From assembly GCA_020161135.1 (NCBI GenBank), contig JAIUOB010000002.1:310001-374000 (forward strand): a stretch of DNA of 64,000 nucleotides, read 5' to 3'. Below the pieces are notes generated by a model. The model did not search any database and was not told where the DNA came from. It was given only the letters and a program-made list of their open reading frames with translations. The stretch comes from Gemmatimonadota bacterium. Lineage in GTDB: Bacteria; Gemmatimonadota; Gemmatimonadetes; Gemmatimonadales; Gemmatimonadaceae. This document shows positions 52,544 to 59,974 of the stretch, piece by piece. Within the stretch, counting starts at the first letter, position 1. Each line of letters opens with the position of its first letter. Made by a program: the position numbers and the translations under genes.

Positions 52544-54202
52544 ATGCTCATCACCACCCGCCTCCTCTCCGCGGCCGCCCTCACCCTGGGCGCCTCCGTC
52601 GCGCTCGCCCAAGGCCGCGGCGGCCCGCCAGGTCCCACGCCGCCGCCCACCAATCCGCAGGCGCTGCCGGTCGACCGTGCCAACGCCCCGTGGGTGCGCA
52701 ACTCGGCCCCGACCGACCCAACCATCCTCAAGATCGTCGAGGAAGGGATGCAGCGGTCGCAGGTCATGAAGATCGCGCAGACACTGCTCGACTCGATCGG
52801 CCCGCGCCTCACCGGCTCGACCGATGCCGACCGCGCGCAGGCGTGGATGCTGTCGAACTACGAGAAGTGGGGCATTCCCGCGCGCATCGAGAACTACGGC
52901 ACCTGGAACAAGTGGAAGAACGGCGGCGCGTTCGCCGAGCTGACCTTCCCGCGTGTGCGCGCCCTCGAAGTGAGTGCCATGGGCTGGTCGCCCGGCACGA
53001 AGGGCAAGTGGATCGAGGGGAACGTGATCATGATCCCCGAGGATGTTGTCACCCCCGAGCAGTTCGCGGCGTGGGTGCCCAACGTGCGCAAGAAGTTCGT
53101 GCTGCTCAACGCGCCGCAGCTCGCCTGCCGCATGCCGTCGCAGCTCGCCGAGTTCGGCACCATCGAGTCGCGCGACCGCCTGCGCCGCGAGCAGGCGGCG
53201 CTCACCGCGTCGTTCAGCCAGCGGGTGCTCGCCGGCGGTGGTCCGCGCGGCATCCAGGCGAAGCTCAAGGCCAATGGTGCGCTGGGCGCGCTGACGACCA
53301 ACTACTCGCAGTATCCGGGCATCAACAAGGTGTTCGGGTCGCCCGCGCAGGAGATTCCCACGGTCGACGTGGGCTGCGAGGACATGGGGCTGCTGTATCG
53401 CCTGGCCGCGAACAATCAGGGCCCGAAGATGCGGCTCATGGTGGACGCCGAGAAAGGTGACGAGCGTCCGATCGGCAACGTGATCGCCGAGATGAAGGGC
53501 ACCACGCTCCCCAACGAGTACGTGGTGCTGTCGGCGCACTTCGATTCGTTCACCGGCGGCTCGGGCGCGACCGACAACGGTACCGGTTCGCTCACGATGA
53601 TCGAGGCGATGCGCATCCTGCGCACGGTGTATCCGAATCCCAAGCGCACGATCATCATCGGCTTGTGGAACTCCGAGGAGCAGGGGCTCAACGGGTCGAA
53701 GGCGTACGCCGAGATGCACCCCGAGGTGCTGGCCGGCATGCAGATGCTGTTCAATCAGGACAACGGCACCGGACGCATCTCGTCCATCAGCCCGGGCCCG
53801 TTCGTGCAGGGCGGCGCGGTGCTGACGCGCTACCTGCAGGCGATGCCGTCGGAGATCACGCAGTGGATCCGCCTGGGTGGCACCTCGCCGTTCACGGGCC
53901 CCGGCGGCACCGACCACACGACGTTCGTGTGCCACAAGGCACCCGGTATCGGCACCGGTGCGTTGAGCTGGGACTACAGTAACACGACGTGGCACACCAA
54001 TCGTGACACGTACGACAAGATCGTGGCCGAAGACCTGCGCAACAACGCGACGCTGATCGCGATGCTCGCGTACATGGCGTCGGAGGATCCGCAGAAGTTC
54101 CCGCGGGACCTGGTGCCGCAGGGGAACAACGCCGACGGCACGCCGCGTCCGTGGCCCGCGTGCCCTGGTCCGACGAAGAGCGCAGCGCAGTCGAACCGGT
54201 AG
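52544..54202 (+). CDS. secreted M28 family zinc peptidase
   Basis: A 552-residue protein; ATG 52544 gives a signal peptide (GASVALAQ). The co-catalytic zinc motif of M28 is complete: H332 in SAHFDSF, D344 in GATDNGTG, E378/E379 in NSEEQG, an Asp in NQDNGTG and the last His in GGTDHTTF. A protease-associated-like domain precedes it (about 110-270). M28 enzymes are aminopeptidases or glutamate carboxypeptidases; this is similar in size to the secreted forms that scavenge peptides. Ends 14 bp before a long palindrome. Confidence 0.94.
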   Translation: MLITTRLLSAAALTLGASVALAQGRGGPPGPTPPPTNPQALPVDRANAPWVRNSAPTDPTILKIVEEGMQRSQVMKIAQTLLDSIGPRLTGSTDADRAQAWMLSNYEKWGIPARIENYGTWNKWKNGGAFAELTFPRVRALEVSAMGWSPGTKGKWIEGNVIMIPEDVVTPEQFAAWVPNVRKKFVLLNAPQLACRMPSQLAEFGTIESRDRLRREQAALTASFSQRVLAGGGPRGIQAKLKANGALGALTTNYSQYPGINKVFGSPAQEIPTVDVGCEDMGLLYRLAANNQGPKMRLMVDAEKGDERPIGNVIAEMKGTTLPNEYVVLSAHFDSFTGGSGATDNGTGSLTMIEAMRILRTVYPNPKRTIIIGLWNSEEQGLNGSKAYAEMHPEVLAGMQMLFNQDNGTGRISSISPGPFVQGGAVLTRYLQAMPSEITQWIRLGGTSPFTGPGGTDHTTFVCHKAPGIGTGALSWDYSNTTWHTNRDTYDKIVAEDLRNNATLIAMLAYMASEDPQKFPRDLVPQGNNADGTPRPWPACPGPTKSAAQSNR

Positions 54203-54216
54203 GCCGGGCAGCGTGT

Positions 54217-54262
54217 CAAGACCAACGGGGTCAGAACAATTGTTCTGACCCCGTTGGTCTTG
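54217..54262. repeat. 46-bp perfect palindrome with GGGGTCAGAACAA core
   Basis: The left arm 54217-54239 (CAAGACCAACGGGG then TCAGAACAA) is perfectly complementary to 54240-54262. It lies between the M28 gene and the convergent VOC gene, where it may double as a terminator. The GGGGTCAGAACAA core recurs at 56687 and 59923. Confidence 0.93.
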
Positions 54263-54305
54263 GCGGGCTCCGCCGCATCGCGCGGGCGCCGGCACTCCGC
54301 GCGCG

Positions 54306-54659
54306 TCAGCGCTGCCGACAGGCGCCGAACGTCATCCCCATCGGATCGCGCAAGACGGCCATCTCGTCCCCGTCGGGAAGGGCGACCTTCGGCACGACGA
54401 CCGTTGCCCCCAGCGCCGTGGCCTGCGCGATGCACGCGTCCACGTCCGGCACCTCAATGAAGAGCTGCACAAAGCTCGGCGCGTCCGGCGGCGCAGGCCA
54501 GATACCGCCCTCGATGCCGCGCTCGCTCCCCGCAGGAATCTGACTGTACCCGAGGGCATTGTCGCGGTTGATGTGCCAGCCGAACAGCGTCGCGTAGAAC
54601 GCGCCACAGGCCTCTGCCTGCGGCGTCACGATCTGCCACTTCACAACAGCGGGTGTCAT
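54306..54659 (-). CDS. VOC-superfamily glyoxalase-like protein
   Basis: A 117-residue protein with the single VOC module of two beta-alpha-beta-beta-beta units: VVKWQIVTPQAEACGAFYATLFGW, SQIPAGSERGIEGGI, VQLFIEVPDVDACIAQATALGA, VALPDGDEMAVLRDPMGMTFG. These often bind small hydrophobic ligands or metals; function unknown. Its ATG overlaps the stop of the upstream HTH gene by 4 bp, so the two are a regulator-effector pair. Confidence 0.9.
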   Translation of the reverse strand: MTPAVVKWQIVTPQAEACGAFYATLFGWHINRDNALGYSQIPAGSERGIEGGIWPAPPDAPSFVQLFIEVPDVDACIAQATALGATVVVPKVALPDGDEMAVLRDPMGMTFGACRQR

Positions 54660-55054
54660 GGTACCGGCTCCAGAGTCCAGGATGTGGCCGACGCCATCGT
54701 GAGGCGACGGGTGTGCACGAGGTAGTGCAAGGCGATCTGCACGTCCTGCAGCGAGAGGCCCGCGCGTGTGGCGATCCAACGGGCATTCGGCACGAACCCG
54801 GACCGCGGCACCAAACGCACAATGCGCTCCATCTGCTCGTGCAGCACCGCACCGGCGATCGCCCGGCTGTCGAGCCCCAGTCGCGCGCCCAACGCGGCGA
54901 TCCGACGCGCGGTCAGGCGCCCGCTGCCGTTCACGATACGCACGATGGCCGTGTGCTCGGTGCCGAGCTGACGGGCGAAGGCTCGCGCCGAGTAGCGTGA
55001 GTTGCGCGCGCACCGTGCAGCGAGCTCGGCGCGCAACAGCGTGCGGAAGTCCAT
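54656..55054 (-). CDS. helix-turn-helix regulator coupled to VOC protein
   Basis: A 132-residue protein starting at ATG 55054 (MDFRTLLRAEL). Residues 1-60 resemble the TIGR02147-like/XRE HTH region (AARCARNSRYSARAFARQLG, TAIVRIVNGSGRLTARRIAALG); residues 65-130 are helical with a second winged part (RWIATRAGLSLQDVQIALHYLVHT). TIGR02147-like proteins were first noted in Fibrobacter. The gene overlaps the VOC gene by 4 bp and probably regulates it. Start upstream to 55090 (TTG) is possible but less likely. Confidence 0.72.
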   Translation of the reverse strand: MDFRTLLRAELAARCARNSRYSARAFARQLGTEHTAIVRIVNGSGRLTARRIAALGARLGLDSRAIAGAVLHEQMERIVRLVPRSGFVPNARWIATRAGLSLQDVQIALHYLVHTRRLTMASATSWTLEPVP

Positions 55055-55158
55055 CGGCGAGACACTACCGCGGTGTGCGATGGCCATCAACGGTCGCCAA
55101 CGTGAAAGTGGTGCAACCCTCCCCGCTCGCCGGAGACGGTCGGAGCGCGCCGACGCGG

Positions 55159-56589
55159 CTACTCCCTTGGCCGCGTCGGATGTGGACGGCGTTGGTCCTC
55201 GGCACGACGAATCGCGTCGAGGCGCGCGGCGATCGCGGGCTCCGTGGCCGAGCGATCCTGCCGTTCACCGGGATCCTGGACCACATCGAACAGGTGCAGC
55301 GAGTCGCGCATCCAGACGGCCTTCCATCGACCTTCGAGCACCGCGGACTGGCTCCGGTCGGGTGAGTACCACACCTGATACGGCTGTGGTATGTGTCGCC
55401 CGCGGCCCGTGAGGACGGGAAGAAACGAGCGGCCGGTGATCGCCGGGGGCGCCGGTTGGCCCGCCACCTCGACGAGCGTCGCGTGCAGGTCGGTGAAGTC
55501 CACGCGCGCCGCCGAGGCCGACCCGGCACGCACCACGCCAGGCCAGTGCACGATGCCCGGCACGCGCAGGCCGCCGTCGTACAGGTCGCCCTTGAAGCCA
55601 CGGTAGCCCTGGGTACCGTTGAACCAGCGGCCGATCACATCGTTGCTGCCATCGTGCGGCCCCTTCAGGAAGGTGGCGCCGTTGTCCGACAGGAAGACGA
55701 TGAGCGTGTGCTCACTCACGCCGAGCGAGTCGAGCAACGCACGGAGTTGGCCGAGTCCTTCATCGAGCAAGTGCACCTGCGCGGCATACCCCTTCTTCGG
55801 CAGCGGCCACGGACGCGTGGCGTACGGCCCGAGTGTGTTCGTCTCGTAGCCGCCATCCGGGGCCATTGTGCGCGTCTCGTTGTGGATGTGCGGAAGATTC
55901 GTCGCCCAGAACAGGAAGAACGGCGTGGAGGCATGGGCCCGCACGAAATCGAACGCGCGGGCCTTCATGAGATCCGGCGCGTAGTCGCGACGCACGCTCG
56001 CGCTGCCGCTCCCCATGCCACGTGGTGCCGGCACCACGTTGCGTGTGCGCAGCGAGTCGGTACCGTCGAGCAGGTATTCGGGGAAGAAGTTGTGTGCGTG
56101 AACCTGGTCGCGGTATCCGAAGAACGTGTCGAACCCCTGCGCCTGCGGCCACGACTCGGGACGGCTGTCCCATGAGAGCCCCCACTTGCCGATGAGCGCG
56201 GTGGCGTAGCCCGCCTGCTTGAGGCGCTCGGCAAGGGTGACATCGTCCGGGCGCAGGTAGTCGTTGTCGTTGTCGTCGAGTCGGCAGCGCCCGTTGTGCA
56301 GGCCGGTCATGAGCGAGCAGCGCGCAGGGCCGCACACCGCCGCGCTCGAGCGAAACTCGGTGAAGCGCAGGCCCTCGCGTGCGAGCCGGTCGATGTTGGG
56401 AGTGGCGAGCTCGGTCTGCCCCCAGGCTCCGACTTCGCCGATCCCGAGATCGTCCGCAAGGAGGACAATGATGTTGGGGCGTGTCTCGCGCGCCGTGCCG
56501 TCGACGCGATGCGGCGCGCACGCCGCAAACAACAGGAGCAGCGAGACCTGGAGGTCGCGCGTGAGGTGCAGTGGGAGCGTGGGCCACAT
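55159..56589 (-). CDS. sulfatase-family hydrolase, exported
   Basis: A 476-residue arylsulfatase-like protein. The N-terminal signal contains a possible lipobox (LFAAC). Metal ligands D46/D47 (LLADDLGIGEV), the formylglycine motif C86-G-P-A-R90 in AAVCGPARCSLMTG, and later FFLFWATNLPHIHNE, FLSDNGATFLKG and VPGIVHWPGVV follow the S1 family plan. The CxPxR core is retained, though the Ser of the common CxPSR is Ala. The protein needs a formylglycine-generating enzyme, not in this window. It probably desulfates polysaccharides outside the cytoplasm, in line with the fucosidase at 42 kb. Confidence 0.92.
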   Translation of the reverse strand: MWPTLPLHLTRDLQVSLLLLFAACAPHRVDGTARETRPNIIVLLADDLGIGEVGAWGQTELATPNIDRLAREGLRFTEFRSSAAVCGPARCSLMTGLHNGRCRLDDNDNDYLRPDDVTLAERLKQAGYATALIGKWGLSWDSRPESWPQAQGFDTFFGYRDQVHAHNFFPEYLLDGTDSLRTRNVVPAPRGMGSGSASVRRDYAPDLMKARAFDFVRAHASTPFFLFWATNLPHIHNETRTMAPDGGYETNTLGPYATRPWPLPKKGYAAQVHLLDEGLGQLRALLDSLGVSEHTLIVFLSDNGATFLKGPHDGSNDVIGRWFNGTQGYRGFKGDLYDGGLRVPGIVHWPGVVRAGSASAARVDFTDLHATLVEVAGQPAPPAITGRSFLPVLTGRGRHIPQPYQVWYSPDRSQSAVLEGRWKAVWMRDSLHLFDVVQDPGERQDRSATEPAIAARLDAIRRAEDQRRPHPTRPRE

Positions 56590-56934
56590 GCGTGCAAGCT
56601 ACGGCACTCCGCCGGGGGCGGCGAGCATGTCCCGCGTGTCGGGCGCCGGGGGGTCGCAGGCGCCGGGGGCGTCGTGGGGGCGTCGTGGGGTCAGAACAAT
56701 TGTTCTGACCCCTTTGGTCGCTTTGGGTCTTGACGCAGACGTGATGCGGGGCCGTCCTTCGACGCGCCAGCGCGAGAACCAGAGCGTTCCGGCCGCTCGC
56801 GCCACACATTCGTGGAGCACACCCGCCGTCCTGGCGCACGGCATCGCCCGCGGCGCGGCGCCTGCTCACGTGGCCGGCCACGCCGCGACCCGCTGGATCA
56901 TCGACGGCAGCGCATCACCCTCATCCCGTTCGCC
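56590..56934. other. intergenic stretch with one palindrome
   Basis: A 345-bp region between the sulfatase start and the ACT gene. It holds a GGGGTCAGAACAA palindrome at 56687-56712 and a Gly/Arg-like GC-rich tract (GGGGGCGTCGTGGGG). I see no convincing gene; frames through it lack coding character. Divergent promoters for both neighbours must lie here. Confidence 0.5.
56687..56712. repeat. 26-bp palindrome with GGGGTCAGAACAA arms
   Basis: GGGGTCAGAACAA (56687-56699) is followed directly by its reverse complement (56700-56712). Same core as the palindrome at 54217-54262; the flanks on the right (TTTGGTCGC..GTCTTGAC) loosely echo that copy. Confidence 0.9.
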
Positions 56935-57363
56935 ATGACGGCCGGCACCGAACTCGACCTCCTGCTCCACACGCTCGACCCCGTCCTCAACCGTGGCGTC
57001 TTTGCATTCGTGCGGGGCACCAACGACGCCGTGACCGATGCATCACGGGTCGTCGCGTTCATCCGGGAGTCCGAGGGATTGTCGTTGGTCGTCGAGGAGT
57101 CCTATGCGATCGACCATGGGCTCGACGTCGTCTTTCGCTGCGCATGGATCACGCTCACCGTGCACTCGGACCTCGCGGCGGTCGGTCTGACGGCGGCGGT
57201 GTCCGCCGCGCTCGGGCGCGCCGGCATCAGTTGCAACGTGGTGGCCGGCGTCAGCCATGATCACCTCTTCGTGCCCGTCGAGGATTCCGTTCCCGCCATG
57301 CAGGCGCTTGCCGCTTTGCAGCGGCAGGCTCGCACGTCGGCGAGGCACCGCACCGGGTCATGA
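56935..57363 (+). CDS. ACT-domain protein
   Basis: A 142-residue cytoplasmic protein. It matches small stand-alone ACT proteins: ELDLLLHTLDPVLNRGVFAF, a middle FIRESEGLSLVVEESYA, CAWITLTVHSDLAAVGLTAAVSAALG, GISCNVVAGVSHDHLFVPVED. The two beta-alpha-beta halves are clear. ACT domains bind amino acids; the ligand is unknown. The ATG at 56935 fits the family start. Confidence 0.9.
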   Translation: MTAGTELDLLLHTLDPVLNRGVFAFVRGTNDAVTDASRVVAFIRESEGLSLVVEESYAIDHGLDVVFRCAWITLTVHSDLAAVGLTAAVSAALGRAGISCNVVAGVSHDHLFVPVEDSVPAMQALAALQRQARTSARHRTGS

Positions 57364-57679
57364 TCGACCGGCGTCGCCGGGCAGATATGAGGACGAGTAC
57401 GACCAACGCCGCACCGACGAGCGGTCGAAGGAGCCCTTGACCGACGGAATCACCCACGTGGGACACCCGGGCGGATCCAGGCCGAGATTGCGCCGCACGC
57501 GGTGCACCAGCATGTCGATGATGCGCCGGGTCCCGGAGAGCTGCGCCTTCTGCATCGTGGGGCCCGTCGCGCCACGGGTGGCGAGTACGGCAACGCCGTT
57601 GGACCACCCCGGTTGAGCAATCCCGCTCGACAGATCGAACAGGGCATAGCTGCCGACCAGGGTCCACTCCGAGTCGCCG
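57364..57679. other. stretch without a firm gene between ACT and propeller genes
   Basis: About 316 bp. On the minus strand a frame reads through 57358-57680 with a protein-like middle (LVGSYALFDLSSGIAQPGWS, GTRRIIDMLVHRVRRNLGL) but has no start of its own and enters the propeller gene in another frame. It may be the rest of a decayed gene. Nothing else stands out. Confidence 0.35.
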
Positions 57680-58822
57680 TTACCGCCCCACCACCCCGTA
57701 CACCACCACCTGCTCCACCCCGTCCACATCGCGCGTGCGCCCCAGCAGCCAGTCGCGCCCCACTTCGAACAGCGTGAAGCCTGCTGGCAGCGCGACCTGC
57801 CCAAGGAATCGGCCGCGCGCGTCGAGCACATCGACGCGTCGGGCATCCTCCCACGGCATCTTGGTCCGCACCACCCAGAGCCGCCCGAGCGGGTCGACGT
57901 GCAGCCCCTCGGCCACGGGCACGTACTCGGGGAGCGGCAGGCGGTCACTGTAGAAGTCGGTGTAGAACTGCCGGTCGGCGGGTCGCGTCATCGCATCGAG
58001 CTCCCCCTGACGCCAGCGTGACCAGATGTCGCGCACGCGCGTGCGATCGGCGTTCCACCGCAGCGTGCCGACTTGCTTCGCCTCGGTGCTCCACACCTCG
58101 ATGACCGGATCGGCGCCGCGAATGAGGTAGACCCGATCGCCCGCCGCGGTGACACGCGGCTCCGGCGCGAAGGGCACGAAGGGATAGCGAGTCACGCCGT
58201 TCAGCATGTGCACAATGCGCTCGCGTGTCGGCAGCTCGAACAGCAGTGCCTGTTGCCGACCGGTGGAGTCGTACACGCCATAGCGATAGCGCGTGACGAT
58301 GCGCGTGCCGGGTGCGCTCTGGAGCGTGGCGTTGCTCGTGACACGCCCGATCAGCCGGACACCCGCGACCGCCTCGAGAATCGACTGTACGGCCGGCGGC
58401 GAGGAGGTGAACTGCAGTTGCGGCAATGTGCGTCCGTCGACCGAGTAGCGATTCACGCGTGCATGCATCTCGTCCGTTGCGAGGAGCACATTGCCCGCAC
58501 GCTTCGGTACCACGCTCGATATCGCGTCGAACTCGCCGGGCCCTGCGCCCATCCGACTCGCGCTCTTCACGAACCGCCCCTTCGCGTCGTACAGCCGCAG
58601 CTCCGCCGTGCCGGAGTTGCCGATGGCCACACCGCCATCAGGAAGGCGCACCGCGCCAAAGACGCGGTCGAGCTGATAGTTCGGCCCCCGGTCCTCGGCG
58701 CCGATGGTGAGCGTCGGTGTCGGGGTGAGACGGAAGGGTGCGGGCTGCGCGTGTGCGGCGACGGAGGCGGCGCAGGCCGCGACCAAGGCGAAGGTGCGCA
58801 GGAGGAGCGGCATGGAAGTCAT
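57680..58822 (-). CDS. secreted six-bladed beta-propeller-like protein
   Basis: A 380-residue protein with a signal peptide (SVAAHAQ). Blade-like repeats: FGAVRLPDGGVAIGNSGTAELRLYD, SRMGAGPGEFDAISSV (family signature), HARVNRYSVDG, YVPVAEGLHVDPLGRLWVVR, VLDARGRFLGQVALPAGFTLFEV. This matches the 6-bladed beta-propeller family better than the copy at 6.9 kb. It probably sits in the periplasm or on the surface. Monocistronic; 51 bp from the flavoprotein stop. The shortest start is MTSM; ATG at 58813 is possible. Confidence 0.82.
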   Translation of the reverse strand: MTSMPLLLRTFALVAACAASVAAHAQPAPFRLTPTPTLTIGAEDRGPNYQLDRVFGAVRLPDGGVAIGNSGTAELRLYDAKGRFVKSASRMGAGPGEFDAISSVVPKRAGNVLLATDEMHARVNRYSVDGRTLPQLQFTSSPPAVQSILEAVAGVRLIGRVTSNATLQSAPGTRIVTRYRYGVYDSTGRQQALLFELPTRERIVHMLNGVTRYPFVPFAPEPRVTAAGDRVYLIRGADPVIEVWSTEAKQVGTLRWNADRTRVRDIWSRWRQGELDAMTRPADRQFYTDFYSDRLPLPEYVPVAEGLHVDPLGRLWVVRTKMPWEDARRVDVLDARGRFLGQVALPAGFTLFEVGRDWLLGRTRDVDGVEQVVVYGVVGR

Positions 58823-58873
58823 TGGCGGGACTGGACGGAAATGGACGGGGGAGGACGGGTCGCTCGCTGTGCG

Positions 58874-59809
58874 CTACTGCGGGTGCTGCACCGCTGTCGT
58901 GTCGGCCGAGGTGATGCGCGACCGCCGCGCCACACGTACACGCGGCAGGCAGAACGCTCGCAGTCGCGTCGCACGCGTCACGGTCAGCTCCATCGAACCC
59001 TGCACGGGAAAGGGCTCGTCGGCCTGCAGCAAGGCGTCCACGCGCTCGTGCCGATCGCGTCGCACGTTCGCATAGCGCGCCGTACCATCGAGGCGCACGG
59101 CGTCTCCCGAGTCGTAGTCGAGCACGACAAGCGCGCAGTGCGACGTGCGGCGCACGTTGCCCGTGCTCACGAACATCCCGTCGCCGAGGTACTCCGTCCA
59201 CGCGAGGCTGGAGCGCTCGGCGTCGTAGCGCAGAAAGCCCGGAGGCCCACCACGATGCGACGCGTCGGCCACACCGTCGGGCGTGACAGTCAAAAGGAAC
59301 GCCGTTTCGCCGGTCCTCACCGTGTCCACGAGCCAGGCATCGTCGAGCGCCACGGGCACCTCGGCGGTCGGTCCGACGTGCGCGGCCGAGCCCGTGCTGC
59401 TCGTCGGCGTCATGTACTTGCGACAGTTGGTGAACGCGACCGTGCACGGAATCTCCACGTGGGCGCCACGCACCTGCGGATGACCCGCCACGCGTGAGCG
59501 ACGCGCCGTCGCGGGGTTGATCACGATGCCGCCCCAGGGGCGGTCCGCGGGGAGCAGCGTCGTGAGCGCCAGCGGCAGCGCGACGCTGATTCCGTCCTCG
59601 GCGGCACGGGCGGCCGCCAGCGGGGGCGGCCCGGACAGCGCGGCCACGCGCACGTCGGTCGCGTCCGCACAGGCGAGGACGATCAGGTCGGCCTCGTTGG
59701 CATAGTCGGAAACCGGGCCGACCCAGGTGGCGAGCTTGTCGGCGGCCTTGATCGAGTTGGCCTCTTCCTGGATCTCGCGCTGACCGGCGTGATACTGGAA
59801 CGGACGCAT
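58874..59809 (-). CDS. pyridoxamine 5'-phosphate oxidase-family flavoprotein
   Basis: A 311-residue protein. The split-barrel FMN fold is visible in two parts: an N-terminal half (ATWVGPVSDYANEADLIVLACADATDVRVAALSGPP region) and FLLTVTPDGVADASHRGGPPGFLRY with LAWTEYLGDGMFVSTGNV; FTNCRKYMTPT is typical of the PNPOx-like domain of this subgroup. These proteins are FMN- or F420-linked reductases of unknown substrate. The gene sits between a propeller gene and the multicopper oxidase gene, all on the minus strand but with palindrome-bearing gaps. Confidence 0.85.
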   Translation of the reverse strand: MRPFQYHAGQREIQEEANSIKAADKLATWVGPVSDYANEADLIVLACADATDVRVAALSGPPPLAAARAAEDGISVALPLALTTLLPADRPWGGIVINPATARRSRVAGHPQVRGAHVEIPCTVAFTNCRKYMTPTSSTGSAAHVGPTAEVPVALDDAWLVDTVRTGETAFLLTVTPDGVADASHRGGPPGFLRYDAERSSLAWTEYLGDGMFVSTGNVRRTSHCALVVLDYDSGDAVRLDGTARYANVRRDRHERVDALLQADEPFPVQGSMELTVTRATRLRAFCLPRVRVARRSRITSADTTAVQHPQ

Positions 59810-59920
59810 GACGACCTCGCAGAGGCGTGGGTGCGAACCGCAGTGTGGGAGCCTCGGTGGCTCCGGCGCAGAATGTACCGGCGAATGGTGCCGGGACGCG
59901 ATCTGCGCGTTCTGCGCAAC

Positions 59921-59950
59921 TTGGGGTCAGAACAATTGTTCCGACCCCAA
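59921..59950. repeat. imperfect palindrome with GGGGTCAGAACAA core
   Basis: TTGGGGTCAGAACAA (59921-59935) faces TTGTTCCGACCCCAA (59936-59950) with one mismatch. Third copy of the palindrome family; it lies between the flavoprotein start and the multicopper oxidase stop. Confidence 0.88.
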
Positions 59951-59974
59951 TGGCGCGGTTCGTCCCAGCCGCCC

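Noticed and set aside
57358..57948. 196-codon minus-strand frame
   Set aside because: Its upstream half is an off-frame reading of the propeller gene; only the downstream part looks protein-like, so I mention it as possible decay and not as a gene.
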